From: Tieghemiomyces parasiticus | Taxonomy: Eukaryota > Kickxellomycota > Dimargaritomycetes > Dimargaritales > Dimargaritaceae | NCBI GenBank assembly: GCA_027575765.1 | Contig: JANBPT010000463.1 | Coordinates: 1 to 34,630 of the forward strand | Reading direction: 5' to 3' | Length of the DNA stretch: 34,630 nucleotides | In this document: piece after piece, positions 20,440-30,421 of the stretch | Position numbering within the stretch: the stretch's first letter is position 1 | Layout of the letters: each line of letters opens with the position of its first letter | Notes under the pieces: model-generated | Database searches by the model: none | What the model saw: the letters and a program-made list of their open reading frames with translations, nothing else | What the model was told of the DNA's origin: nothing | Position numbers and translations under genes: made by a program

Positions 20440-21867
20440 ATGAGCGCCACCCTCGCCGCCGAACGCCGCGTAGCCGTGGAGGCCGTGCTTCAGGCCTGTC
20501 GTGTGTGTCAGAAGGTCTTCAACCACCTCGTGGCCGGCGAAACCATAATCAAGGACGACCGTTCGCCCGTGACCGGTAGGTCATCAACCGTGCTTCGCCC
20601 GCGGCTAGCAATGACCGTCCCTCAGGAGTGCCCTCTCTAACGTTATACCCTTCGATATCGGCCGCACGCACCGCGTCTCCAGTGGCGGATTATAGCGCCC
20701 AGGCCGTAGTTAACACCTACCTGGCGGAACACTTCCCGCAGGACCTTGTCGTAGGGGAGGAATCGGCCAGGGATCTCCAGGGCGAGGTCGGCCGGGCCTT
20801 GCGCGAGAAGGTTCTCAGCCTGAGCAATGCCGTCCTGCGTGTACCGCTCACGGAGTCCAAAGTAAGTCTCGCAGGCATTACCTCTTCCCTGCCTGCATCT
20901 TCCACAATTCAACCTGGCGCCCTTCACCCTTCCAGCCACTCCACCGGAAGCTAACATCTCCTCCTGTGCTCTCCGGTGTACCTTCAACTCCGCCCATTGT
21001 AGCTTCTGACTGCCATCGACCGCGGATCGTACGGTGGGGGCCCGCGCGGTCGTCACTGGACGCTCGACCCGATCGACGGCACAAAGGGCTTCCTCCGCGG
21101 CGACCAGTTCGCAGTTTGCCTGGCCCTCATCGAGGATGGTGAGGTCCGACTGGGTGTCATGGGCTGTCCGAACCTGCCGGCCGCCCACCTCGGTCAAGCG
21201 GCCCAGGCAACGGCGAGCCCGCCCGGGGAGCGTGGCTGCCTCTTTATCGCCGAAAAGGGCCATGGCGCCTTTACGCGCTCGCTGGTCTCCGACGTGGAAA
21301 CCCGCATCCACGTCTCGGATACCCGCGACTGCCGCGACGCCCGGTTCTGCGAGTCAGTGGAGGCCGCCCATTCGTCGCACTCAGACGCTTCACGGGTTGG
21401 CCAGGACCTGGGCATAACCCAGGATTCGATCCGGATGGACAGCCAATGTAAATACGGGTGTATCGCCCGCGGCGACGCGGATATCTACTTGCGACTTCCG
21501 GCCAGCGCCACTTACGTTGAAAAGATCTGGGTAAGTTGTCTAGGTCGCCTATTTCGGTACATCTTTGCTGGCGTCGACCTTCGTGGCCTCGGGAGGCCGC
21601 CGCATTTCAGGCTACTTGCCCAACTAACCACCCGATGCTCGCATCATCACCCCGCTTCCCATGGTCTGCCAAAAGGACCACGCATCCGGTGCGCTGCTCG
21701 TTGAGGAGGCCGGTGGCATCGTTACGGACGTGGATGGGAAACATCTCGACTTCTCGCGCGGCCGCTTCCTGGACGCCAACCGGGGAGTCGTGGCTGCCAA
21801 TGCCCGGATCCACAGCGAGGTGCTTCGGGCGGTGCAGAAGGTCCTCCAGAATCCTGAACGTGCTTAG
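20440..21867 (+). CDS. MET22: 3'(2'),5'-bisphosphate nucleotidase (Met22/Hal2)
   Basis: This enzyme removes the 3'-phosphate from adenosine 3',5'-bisphosphate (PAP), the by-product of sulfate assimilation, and in yeasts is the lithium- and sodium-sensitive salt-tolerance determinant. Exons are 20440-20575, 20683-20861, 21003-21530 and 21676-21867, all with GT-AG borders and preserved phase, giving 344 residues against 357 in yeast Hal2. Magnesium-site motifs of the inositol-monophosphatase superfamily are intact: DDRSPVT then ADYSAQ (exon 1/2 joint), VVGEES (68-73), DPIDGTKGF (127-135) and WDHASG (281-286, split exactly between exons 3 and 4). Other family stretches include FAVCLALIEDGEVRLGVMGC, DSQCKYG, DIYLRLP and EEAGGIVTD. 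The protein is predicted to be cytosolic with no targeting sequence. Confidence 0.96.
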
Positions 21868-22253
21868 CTGTAGGCTACCTGCTGCGATTCACCTGGTTTC
21901 TAAATCATTATCAAGAATCGCCAGCTACCAATTGACGCATTTATTTAATTAAACGAATGGTCTAGCCGTTCTATCGGGGAAATACGGCCTAAATTAATGG
22001 GGACGGGCGACTCTATCCATCTGGGCAAGTGTGGCCCCGCTCCACGGACGGGAGGTATCAGTAGGAGGCGCAGCCTACGGGGAATTGGTTTGAGCCAGCT
22101 TCGCCATGCCGGCAGTCGAATATTTTACATGGTTTGTCCCTCCAATGTCTACCACCTTGAGCGAATCTCAATGAAACCCCTGGTCTCCGTGCCTATGTAG
22201 TTGTCGCGTAACCCCCATTAACTATCTTTCATATTTCGCATTCGCACGTCATC
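21868..22253. other. Intergenic between MET22 and the NUDCD1-like gene
   Basis: A 386-nt spacer between two plus-strand genes. It contains an A/T-rich stretch (about 21936-21956, TTTATTTAATTAAA) suited to the MET22 3' end. The short frame at 21997-22200 has no recognisable similarity. Confidence 0.5.
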
Positions 22254-24461
22254 ATGACCAGCTCGCATCCCTCCAGTGCCACTAAGCCCATAAAAGTTAC
22301 TATAAACGAGCGACTGCTGGACCCGGCTTTTATAGGCTACCGACTAGCAGCGCCTAAGGGTTCAGACCTAGACGGACCGACAGTGCCTGTGTTGCCCCTT
22401 AATGACCCGACCTACTTCCCGCTCCAACTGGCTGCCGTGTCAGACCCTAACACCTCCGCCAAGCTCTACTCTTCACACGACCTAGATATCCGACTAAAGC
22501 ACAATGCCTTACGTTGGACGGCTTGCGGGCGCCTTTTGACTTATCTCAACGAGGACGGGGCGGTCGTCGGTATGTCCGACCAGGTTCGACACCATCTGGA
22601 GATTTTGTATGAACCGGATCGTGCTGAGACAGACCGGTACAGTGGCAGTGGCTATGGTATACCGGCTCTGGTGGATGCCGGCCGAGACTACACCGTCTTG
22701 CTCGATCACCACGGCGTTCTCCACGTTCTCCATACGCAGCAGGACGAACTGGGGAGGTTCGGATTGGTCGGTCGCTTCACCTGTCGCACTCATGAACCAA
22801 AAGCCACCACACCGCGGACCTCTCGTACCTACCAGCTTCTGGCCGCTACGGTAGTGACCCAGGATTCCGACCCACTGGCCATCCCCAGCCGCATCGTTCG
22901 TTGCCTAATCTTATACCGTATCACGGCCCCGCAGCCGGCATTTACGGGTGGGGGTTTAGAATTCGTACGGCCAGGCTCCAGTTCCTCGGTCCAGACTACC
23001 CCTGCCCCGGCCGTCTCACCCCGACCAGGACTGAGTCGCCCACCCCTGACCTCCACCCGGCCGGGGTTCCGCCTTACCCTTCTCGACCTTCCCCTGGACA
23101 CAGCTGGTTCGAACCCCGTCGCGCTGTCTGCTCTCCCGGGCCAGGTGCGTCACGAACTCGAGATTGAGCATTCACCGGAAGCCGTCCAGTTTTCCCCGGA
23201 TGGCCGATCCTACGTTCTGGTGTCCTGCCCCACCACCCATAGGCTAGTATCACGTGACGGTCAACCGCTCTCCGGTAACCCGACTGTCGACCCTACCACA
23301 TCCGCTTTTCCCTCGCGGGCACAAGCCACCGATCCGGCACCGTACATCTGGACTCAGTCTGAGTCTGATGTCACCGTAACCTACCAGCTCCCACCCACCA
23401 TCACCGCCAGCAGCCAGATCCAATGCAAGTTCACCAGGCTCTCAGTGACTCTCAACCCGTCGGATAATGCCACCTCCGCCTCGCCGCCGTTCCCCATTCT
23501 GCACCAACGTGCATTTTTCGATCGTATCGTACCCGATGAGAGTTTCTGGACCCTTGAGCGGGGTGGACTACTCACTTTCTATCTGCAAAAGGTGCATGAA
23601 AAGACCCGCTGGCCCTGCGTGTACCACGACCAGGTGGCCAGCAGAGAACACGTTTCGGAAACGTTGGATCCATCGGAATACCGGACGATACTGGAGCGGA
23701 TGAAAAAGTATACGGTGGAGGGGGGCGGGCCGGACGAAGATGGCGACGACCACCACCCGGCGTCGACTGGTTCAATAGGCACCGTGCGAGCCTCGACCCT
23801 GGACCTAGACGACGATGATACCGACGACCCAGCCGGAAGTGGCAGGACCCTGGTCGCCACCGCGATTGGTGAACATGGCGAGGTCACGCTCCAGTTTTCG
23901 TTTCCACACCAGGCTTGGCTGGGCCGCGATTTCGAGCCGTACACAATGGTCGGGCACTACTCAGATCTGTCCGACCCCACCCCTAACCAAGTGACCCCAG
24001 CTCCGACTCTCCGCATCTGCACTCACCACGACATCGATGGCCTAGTGTACGACCTCGATTGGCTCATCGATAAAAGTCCCCGTATCCGTCACACCGGAAC
24101 TTTTCCGGCGTTCGGCTACGTTCAGGCCTCCAAACGCGACCGCAAGCTGATCCGGTTTGATGCGGCACCGTCTGGTTCTAAGGTATCGTCGCCACCGGCT
24201 TTCGTCGTTCTGGCCGAGGTGAACCGGTACCTATACGTGTATCACCGACCTGACGATCCGACCGTACACCAGGCACGCCAGGTCATCATCGATTTGGCTT
24301 CGGTGGCCATTGCTGAGATGACGTCGAATGAATCACCTCCGACGGGTGGCGGTCGTGCCAAGCGGCTTCCGTATTTGGATATCCTCGGTCTCCAACAGGT
24401 TGGAGCGACCACTCTGGCCGTCTTGTTACCTAACCAGCTGTGCTTGGTCGAGGTGAACTGA
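22254..24461 (+). CDS. NudC domain-containing protein 1-like (CS domain plus beta-propeller-like regions)
   Basis: This single-exon 735-residue protein aligns by eye along its length with animal NUDCD1 (CML66, 583 residues in human), a CS-domain relative of NudC with co-chaperone-like roles. Landmarks in order are LLDPAFIGYRL (about 21-31; human LLDPRFEGYKL), LHVLHTQQDELGRFG, then APYIWTQSESDVTVTYQLP (about 363-381), which opens the CS domain and matches human LYYWQQTEDDLTVTIRLP. Then follow FWTLERGGLLTFYL and TRWPCVY, the domain end, and the very conserved FPAFGYVQASKRDRKLIRF near residue 620 (human FNALGYVQASKRDKKFF). The C-terminus LAVLLPNQLCLVEVN matches the human ending. Additional length comes from low-complexity inserts (about 244-280 and 495-535, Asp-rich). 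NUDCD1 is absent from the yeasts I know, so its presence favours an early-diverging fungus. Confidence 0.87.
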   Translation: MTSSHPSSATKPIKVTINERLLDPAFIGYRLAAPKGSDLDGPTVPVLPLNDPTYFPLQLAAVSDPNTSAKLYSSHDLDIRLKHNALRWTACGRLLTYLNEDGAVVGMSDQVRHHLEILYEPDRAETDRYSGSGYGIPALVDAGRDYTVLLDHHGVLHVLHTQQDELGRFGLVGRFTCRTHEPKATTPRTSRTYQLLAATVVTQDSDPLAIPSRIVRCLILYRITAPQPAFTGGGLEFVRPGSSSSVQTTPAPAVSPRPGLSRPPLTSTRPGFRLTLLDLPLDTAGSNPVALSALPGQVRHELEIEHSPEAVQFSPDGRSYVLVSCPTTHRLVSRDGQPLSGNPTVDPTTSAFPSRAQATDPAPYIWTQSESDVTVTYQLPPTITASSQIQCKFTRLSVTLNPSDNATSASPPFPILHQRAFFDRIVPDESFWTLERGGLLTFYLQKVHEKTRWPCVYHDQVASREHVSETLDPSEYRTILERMKKYTVEGGGPDEDGDDHHPASTGSIGTVRASTLDLDDDDTDDPAGSGRTLVATAIGEHGEVTLQFSFPHQAWLGRDFEPYTMVGHYSDLSDPTPNQVTPAPTLRICTHHDIDGLVYDLDWLIDKSPRIRHTGTFPAFGYVQASKRDRKLIRFDAAPSGSKVSSPPAFVVLAEVNRYLYVYHRPDDPTVHQARQVIIDLASVAIAEMTSNESPPTGGGRAKRLPYLDILGLQQVGATTLAVLLPNQLCLVEVN

Positions 24462-24609
24462 CAGCTAAATCGGTAATATGTTGTGGCACTAAAACTTACA
24501 ATCACCATGGCTGACAATGTCGTTAGTAACATCAATTATGTTATTTTTGTGTCAGGTGACTGGCGTAACAAAAAATAATAATAACAAAAGCACTATCGAT
24601 CATCCTAAA

Positions 24610-26150
24610 CTCTACTTGCCCAGTAGCCCCCTCCCTCTCGCACGGCCCTCGGTTCTCGAGTACGGGGGTCAACTGGGCTAGATTCTCCTGGGTCACGATA
24701 GGTACGGGCCTATGGCGACATCCCACAGGGTCCCATTCTCGTCGTGACCGCAGTGCCACCGGACAGCCTTGCGTTCCTGGGCCTCCAGCCGCGCCAGAGC
24801 ACGGCGGGCGCGGAACTACCGCATCGGGTTGCCGGCCACGCCCATCAGTTAAGGTTTGTTGCCCAACAGAGGCATGACGACCACCTTGTAAGGTGCAATG
24901 GGTGGATGCAGGCACGGGATGGGTCGCTAACCAGCGGTCATCTCCAAAGTGGGTGGGGCGGCAGGCTCGTTGAGCGAGACAGCCTCGAGGGCACCTACGA
25001 GGGATGCTAGGAGGCACCAGTTGAGACCGATGGGCGACTCGATACAACATGGGAAGGCTGAGCTATTGGTACCTTCAGCACCCCTGTTAGATAATTGGGT
25101 TTACTCTTGGCCGTGTCACCGTTGGCCGTGAGGGCGTGTTGCCGCAAGCGGTAACCCCCACGGTTCACCACACCCTTGACCCAGTTCCAGCCCCATGGAA
25201 ATGTATAGTCAATATCGGTACATTCTGACACGTAGTGCACCAGCTCATCAGCGGTGGATGGGATGAAATACTCGGATTCGAGCTATTCGAATTCGGGGGT
25301 GCAAAAGATGGCTTACTCGACGCAGAATGCATTGCGAAAGAGTTGGCCAACCCACACGATACTAAAGGGTGAGATGAGGCCCATGGTGTACAGGACTTAA
25401 GGGTGGTTTATGGAGAAGCCATGGACGGTCTCTGGGCGGAATTTGATCGTGGATACCGGGAGGGCTGATTCGACGGACGAGCGGACTAACATAGGTGTAG
25501 CGGTGCAGGGTCTCCTGCGCTACCCGTTAGATCGGACCGACGAAAGCCCGAAACATGAGATTGAAGACCGGTAACGGGGTAAGGAACGGTAGGTTAGATT
25601 TGGATTGGGCGAAACCGCGCTACGCAAACAGGGCCGATTTGGGACTCTCGGGCGTTGCGGCCGGGATACCCCGTCGGAGGAGAAGCGGGGGATCCAGGTC
25701 GGCCTGAACGACCCTGCCTTGCATTGCCAGCCGTATAACAACTTCCAGCGAGTACAGAGAGAGTCGGCCGCCCATGCCGGGTGACTTTCGCTCTGGCAGC
25801 TAGCCGGGTCCGGATCAGTTTTTCCCGCCGCTTGAGTATCAGGTAATCCACCGCCTCGATGAGTAACATGGGCCTGTGTGCCCACTTCGTCTGCTCCAAG
25901 CTCAAACCGGGGGCCTTGTTCGACCGGAGCTGCTCGCTAGTCAGTAAGGAGTTGTCCAGGCCGTGCATGAAACTGTTCAAGGGACCTGAGGCTCTGAATA
26001 TCGGAGCTGGGCTGATGATACCAGTGTCGGTACCGACGACATCGTCGCTACTGTCCACTTAGTCTAAATAACAACTTTGCAGGATGTTGCGTCTAAGCTT
26101 GATGTCCAGGGGCCTATAGCCGTAGACTCTACGGAGACCGCCGTTGCTAT
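24610..26150 (-). pseudogene. Decayed glycyl-tRNA synthetase pseudogene
   Basis: No continuous frame exists, but frame-switching pieces on the minus strand follow eukaryotic glycyl-tRNA synthetase (class II, single-chain type) in the correct order. They are GGLRRVYGYRPLDIKLRRN (near 26143-26085; family GGVxGLYDYGPLGCALKxN), TGIISPAPIFRASG (near 26010), LPVFNLMFRAFVGP (near 25580-25535; family VSFNLMFKTFIGP), RPETVHGF (near 25435; family RPETAQGI), VGQLFRNAF (near 25340; motif 2 IGNSFRNE), PWGWNWVKGVVNRGGYRLRQ (near 25200-25140), PSIGLNW (near 25035; EPSFGL), APYKVVVMPLLGNKP (near 24900) and DENGTLWDVAI (near 24740; motif region with ARTDEIG). In-frame stops follow SCYLD, ALFA and VGPI, and several frameshifts separate the pieces. 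Motif 2 Glu is Ala. No intron pattern remains, so a processed copy and a decayed duplicate cannot be told apart. A working GlyRS gene must exist elsewhere. Confidence 0.88.
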
Positions 26151-28579
26151 CTGGCGGGGGAGGGGAAGTGGAAGACTCGTTGTTCGCACTGCTCGAGGAA
26201 GGGCCGCATCGCCGGAGCAGGGGAGAGAGGAGGGCGGCGTGGAGGGGAATGGGCCAAAGAAGAGGAGAGAGAGGGGGCTTGGGAGGAGGACGGGGGGAGG
26301 TACAGGGTGCGAGGGAAAGGGTCGGGAGCCGAAGGTTGTACCAGAGTTTCGTGAGGTGGCCGGAGGCCATGAGTGACTTGGGAGTGGGGAATGAGCACTA
26401 TTGGAACGCGCGAATTTACTGGTCCCACCTTCGTTAATGTTGATGTGACCTCCGACCACAAATCTACAATAAATCACGTGAATCTTAACGTTTGTGCTTG
26501 CCAGAGTGAGGGGGACAGGCTAGATTTAGACCAGATTAGGACAAATTTGTAGATCAGCACCAATAATGCCCGAAATTACAATTGTCTTAAGCGTAGATAG
26601 ACTTACGCTGGCGGTGGTTCAACGACCATTTTGTCGTTACCTATTGCTCCAAACCGAAAGAATCCATTTCTAGTTAGCATATACTAGCTCTCGGTGTAAT
26701 CTACAGCCCAGCTATTAAACTGGACGTCGATGGTTCTGGAGGCCGCAAATATTACTACATCGGCGCGGTGGCGGCAACGATGTAGCAGGTTAACTGGTAG
26801 TCGACTGCGCAGTCTCTTTGCCAGTATCTCACTTCCCCCCATCATCGCCCCAAAAATGGAAATGAATCAAACGGAGGGGGGGCACAGGTGGTTGGGAAGG
26901 GCCTGTCAAGCCGACCGTCGTACTCAACGCCTCGGTCCTCCCAAACGGCCACGATATCGCTCCAGCCAAACAGTCAAATTGTGAAAAGATCGTCAGGGGT
27001 CAACCGACCAGATATTGCCAGGGAGACGTTACCCATGCCTATGAGCCGCCCACCACCACAGGGTATACATCCCTCGGATCTATTTTTAATGCGAAGCGCT
27101 GGTCGCTGGCACCGAAGTGTAGCGAAGCAGAGTCGCGAGTCCCATAGATGAGCAAGTGACCTTCAAGCAGGAACGCACCCACAGTACCTGTGGCCGCCAG
27201 GGAGGAGCGCCGACTGACTTTGGCACGGTGTAACGAGCTGTGTCCGACGCGGTTACCACTTAGCGACCAATAAAATGGGTAATATCGGCGCCTCCGCCTT
27301 CCAGGCCTATGGTTAAGGATAGGGCTAGTCACACGGTACAACCATCCTTTGAGTTTTCCTCTTTCCGCCCAAGGTCGTTTCATAGGGGGATTGGGAGAGA
27401 CGTTAGAAAAAAAATCAAATAGAATGAAGGTGGATGCTGCGTCCTTTGCGGTTTGATCGCGCCGCTTCCCCGCTAGTTGAATGGCCTGATACGGTGTCAG
27501 GGCGAGGGAGAGGGGGTAGGGTGTACCACCACAGAGGGCGGCTGTCGCGCAGAAAAGCATGAATGACACTGACGCCGGCTGCTCTCCCCGTCCGCGTTAT
27601 AAGTCGCCCACCTCCCCGCCCCCCGGCCAGTCTCTTCTCCAAACCGCTCACGTTTGGAGACGCCCCCCGGCCTTACCCGCCGAACCCTCCCTCTCTTCAA
27701 TAGTTTTGTTGACCTAGTCGTATTCGGAATTTCGATTAGAATTACAGATTCGCTACTACTGGGACAGACTCCGGCTTTTATTCCCAGCTATCGGATACCG
27801 TTTGCAGCCTCCTGCACCGTTGTCCCCCGTGCCGCTGCAACTGCTCCACAGCCCTTACCCTCCGCGTAGCTATCGGTCGTCGTTATTACGCACACCGGCT
27901 ATCTGCCCGACTATCAGGTAAGCGTACTCCCCTAGATGTCCTACATGGCGGTGTGACGCCGTCATGTCCCTTTTATTGCATGTCGAGATCGTTCACCGTG
28001 GTTCGATAAATCCTCCGGGTCATTCCCCCCGGTCGCGAGGCTTGTGTGGCTAGTACCCCTGGCGGTTAGCCCGTGAAGGTATTTTTTTACGGCGACTGGC
28101 TATTAGCTGGGGGAGGGGTGGACTCTGGGGAGCTCCCTGCGGCCAGCGGTCGGATCTGGTCGGCTGCGTTGCCCCTGCGTTGTCGGTCTACTGTATACCC
28201 ACTATATATTCATACCACATGTTTGATGAAAAACTTTTACCTGGGTTGCTTGGTCACATCAGCCCGACCCGTTAAGGCCGGTCTTCCATCCCCTGCAGCA
28301 CCTCAATGCTGCCAGGTGTCATCATCTGTTTCCCCCCCGGACCCTGTGTTCTAGTTGCTCAAATACCGATGGGCCCGCACTCCTCTGGGCCTTACACCGT
28401 CGACTTCCTCGTAGCAAACCGTTTACTCCTTAGCCCTTGACTACAGGTCGTGGCTAGGTATTAATTACCAATGATGAGCATAACCTGATATGAATTTTAA
28501 TGTTCGCCGGTCACCTCGCCCCCTTTACCCTTGTCACTCATTTGGTGAACTACCACCCTCTCTACCCCTCGCCATAGTC
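26151..28579. other. Long region without a supportable gene
   Basis: About 2.4 kb separate the GlyRS pseudogene from the nucleoside transporter gene. A pyrimidine-rich tract on the minus strand (26160-26340) resembles promoter or 5' UTR sequence and could be the old GlyRS leader. The longest frame (27039-27569, minus, 176 codons) is Arg/Ser-rich with no recognised similarity, and its start is not convincing. A C-rich block near 27600-27700 and a GTAAGC donor-like site at about 27918 occur on the plus strand, but no exon chain could be built. No repeats or transposon termini were seen. Confidence 0.5.
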
Positions 28580-30421
28580 ATGGTCTCCCCCAATTCGAGT
28601 GATAGGACCCCAGCGGCCCTCGAGGCTACTGCCTCCCCTCGCCTCCTAGCCACACATCCTTCCTCCCTGGCCAGCAGTCCGCCGCCGGTATATCTGCACA
28701 ACCAGCTCGGCTCGACGTCGCGCGACTTTGGCATCGCCCACCAGCGGTTGGTGCACGCCGAGGAGGCCAAGGAAAAGGACCTCGACCATGGGAGCGACAG
28801 CGCCCCCTCTGTCGTCATCGGCACCCACGTCGACCCGTCGACTCTCAAGGATGACAGTATGGTCCGCGGTGACGGGGCCACCCCAGGGTTCTACCACCGC
28901 TACCGCCGCTGGATTCACCTTGTCATCTGGCTCCTGATGACGGCCTACTACATTGCGGCCCTCGTCCTCCATAGCGACAAGTTCCTCATTATCACACTGC
29001 TATATATCTTCATTTCGGGCAAACTCTTCTTCTACCACGTCCCGCTTCGTCTAGTGAGCAAGCCACTCGGCCGCCTCATCCGCCGTGGTATCATGGACCC
29101 GGTCATGCGCGTGCCGCCGCGCGTGCGTCATATTGTGGGTGTCCTGGTCCCCCTTGCCGCTTATATCTTGGCCGCCATCCTACCCAGTGACAGCAAGCAA
29201 GGCACCCGGCTCCAGCGTCTGCAGTCCCTGGGCGGACTGTTCATCATTATAATCTGTTTGACGGCCACATCCAAACACCGCCGCCATATCAACTGGCGTA
29301 CCGTCGCGTCCGGCCTCTTCGCCCAGTTCCTGATCGCCCTCTTTACCCTCAAAACCTCCGTGGGCTACTCCCTATTCCACTGGCTTGCCGAAACCGCGTC
29401 GAACCTCCTGGGCTTCGCCAAGTACGGCTCGGAGTTTTTGTTTGGTGAGGAAATAGCCGCCACCGGAAATTTTGCCATGCACGTGCTCCCCGTGGTGATT
29501 TTCTTTGCTTCCTTCATCCAGATCGTGTACTACTTGGGCGGTATGCAGTGGTTCATCCGCAAATTCGCCTTTGTCATGGTGCGCCTCATGGACGTCAGCG
29601 GAGCCGAGTCGGTCGTGGCTGTCAGTTCGTTCATTGTGGGCCAGTGCGAATCCGCTCTCCTGGTCAAACCCTTCATCGAGTTCATGACCCTCTCGGAGCT
29701 GCACTCGATCATGGTGTCCGGGTTCGCCACCATTTCGGGGGCGGTCCTGGCGGGTTTCATTTCGCTCGGGGTCGACCCACAGGCCCTCATCACTGCCTGT
29801 GTCATGTCCATGCCCTGCTCGCTGGTGGTGGCCAAACTGCGCTACCCGGAGACCGAGGAGTCGTTGACCTGCGGCAAGGTCAACGTGCCCCCGGAGGAGG
29901 ACAAGGAATCCAATGCCCTGCACGCCGCCGCTAATGGGGCCGCTCAGGGAATCGTGCTAGCCGGGCTCATCGCCGCCACCCTCTTGGCCGTCATTTCCCT
30001 ACTGGCCCTGGTCAACTCCCTGCTCACCTACTTTGGCGAGCTGGTCAATATCACCGGTCTGACCCTCCAACTCATCACCTCCTACTTGTTTATCCCGCTC
30101 GCCTGGTGCATGGGTGTACCTAACGAGGACGTGCAAAAGGTTGGCCAACTCCTGGCCACCAAGATGTTCGCCAGTGAGTTTGTGGCCTACAGCGACTTCA
30201 CCACCAAGTTCAAGGAGGAAATGTCCCTCCGCGCCCAGCTACTCACAACCTACGCTCTGTGTGGATTTGCCAATTTCGCCTCGATCGGTATCCAGATTGG
30301 CGGGATCGGTGCCATCTCGCCTGGCCGTAAGAGCGACCTGGCCCGTGTCGCCCTCAGTGCCATGTTCTGCGGGACCCTGTCCACCCTTCTAACCGCCTGC
30401 ATCGCCGGTATCTTGTCATAG
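28580..30421 (+). CDS. Concentrative nucleoside transporter (CNT/SLC28 family)
   Basis: This plasma-membrane-type cation-coupled nucleoside importer has 613 residues from the ATG at 28580. An in-frame ATG at 28490 would add 30 residues of non-conserved sequence. The first 100 or so residues are a hydrophilic Ser/Pro-rich cytosolic tail. From there about a dozen hydrophobic helices follow, starting at WIHLVIWLLMTAYYIAALVL. CNT landmarks are GGMQWFIRKFAFVMVRLMDVSGAES, FIVGQCESALLVKPF, LHSIMVSGFATISGAVLAGFISLGV, CVMSMPCSLVVAKLRYPETE, PLAWCMGVPNEDVQKVGQLLATKMFASEFVAY and FANFASIGIQIGGIGAISPGRKSDLA, ending TACIAGILS. Relative to animal CNTs as I recall them, GQTE is GQCE and NEFVAY is SEFVAY. Both lie in the nucleoside/cation site, so specificity may differ. 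No intron is present. Confidence 0.94.
   Translation: MVSPNSSDRTPAALEATASPRLLATHPSSLASSPPPVYLHNQLGSTSRDFGIAHQRLVHAEEAKEKDLDHGSDSAPSVVIGTHVDPSTLKDDSMVRGDGATPGFYHRYRRWIHLVIWLLMTAYYIAALVLHSDKFLIITLLYIFISGKLFFYHVPLRLVSKPLGRLIRRGIMDPVMRVPPRVRHIVGVLVPLAAYILAAILPSDSKQGTRLQRLQSLGGLFIIIICLTATSKHRRHINWRTVASGLFAQFLIALFTLKTSVGYSLFHWLAETASNLLGFAKYGSEFLFGEEIAATGNFAMHVLPVVIFFASFIQIVYYLGGMQWFIRKFAFVMVRLMDVSGAESVVAVSSFIVGQCESALLVKPFIEFMTLSELHSIMVSGFATISGAVLAGFISLGVDPQALITACVMSMPCSLVVAKLRYPETEESLTCGKVNVPPEEDKESNALHAAANGAAQGIVLAGLIAATLLAVISLLALVNSLLTYFGELVNITGLTLQLITSYLFIPLAWCMGVPNEDVQKVGQLLATKMFASEFVAYSDFTTKFKEEMSLRAQLLTTYALCGFANFASIGIQIGGIGAISPGRKSDLARVALSAMFCGTLSTLLTACIAGILS

Noticed and set aside
23100..23120. 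GGTTCGAACCCC, resembling a tRNA B box
   Set aside because: It lies inside the NUDCD1-like coding sequence, and no A box or cloverleaf arms fit around it.
24744..25240. Open frames on both strands that could be called small genes
   Set aside because: The minus-strand pieces are fragments of the GlyRS pseudogene and the plus-strand frame is its antisense shadow.
27039..27569. A 176-codon open frame on the minus strand
   Set aside because: The product is Arg/Ser-rich with no recognised motif, it sits in a region without other gene signals, and composition suggests a chance frame.
28000..28020. GGTTCGATAAATCC, a second B-box-like string
   Set aside because: Spacing of the T-arm is wrong and no matching A box is present upstream.
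28490..28579. Upstream ATG of the nucleoside transporter
   Set aside because: The 30 extra residues look like translated pyrimidine-rich leader. The ATG at 28580 is the more natural start, though the upstream one cannot be excluded.
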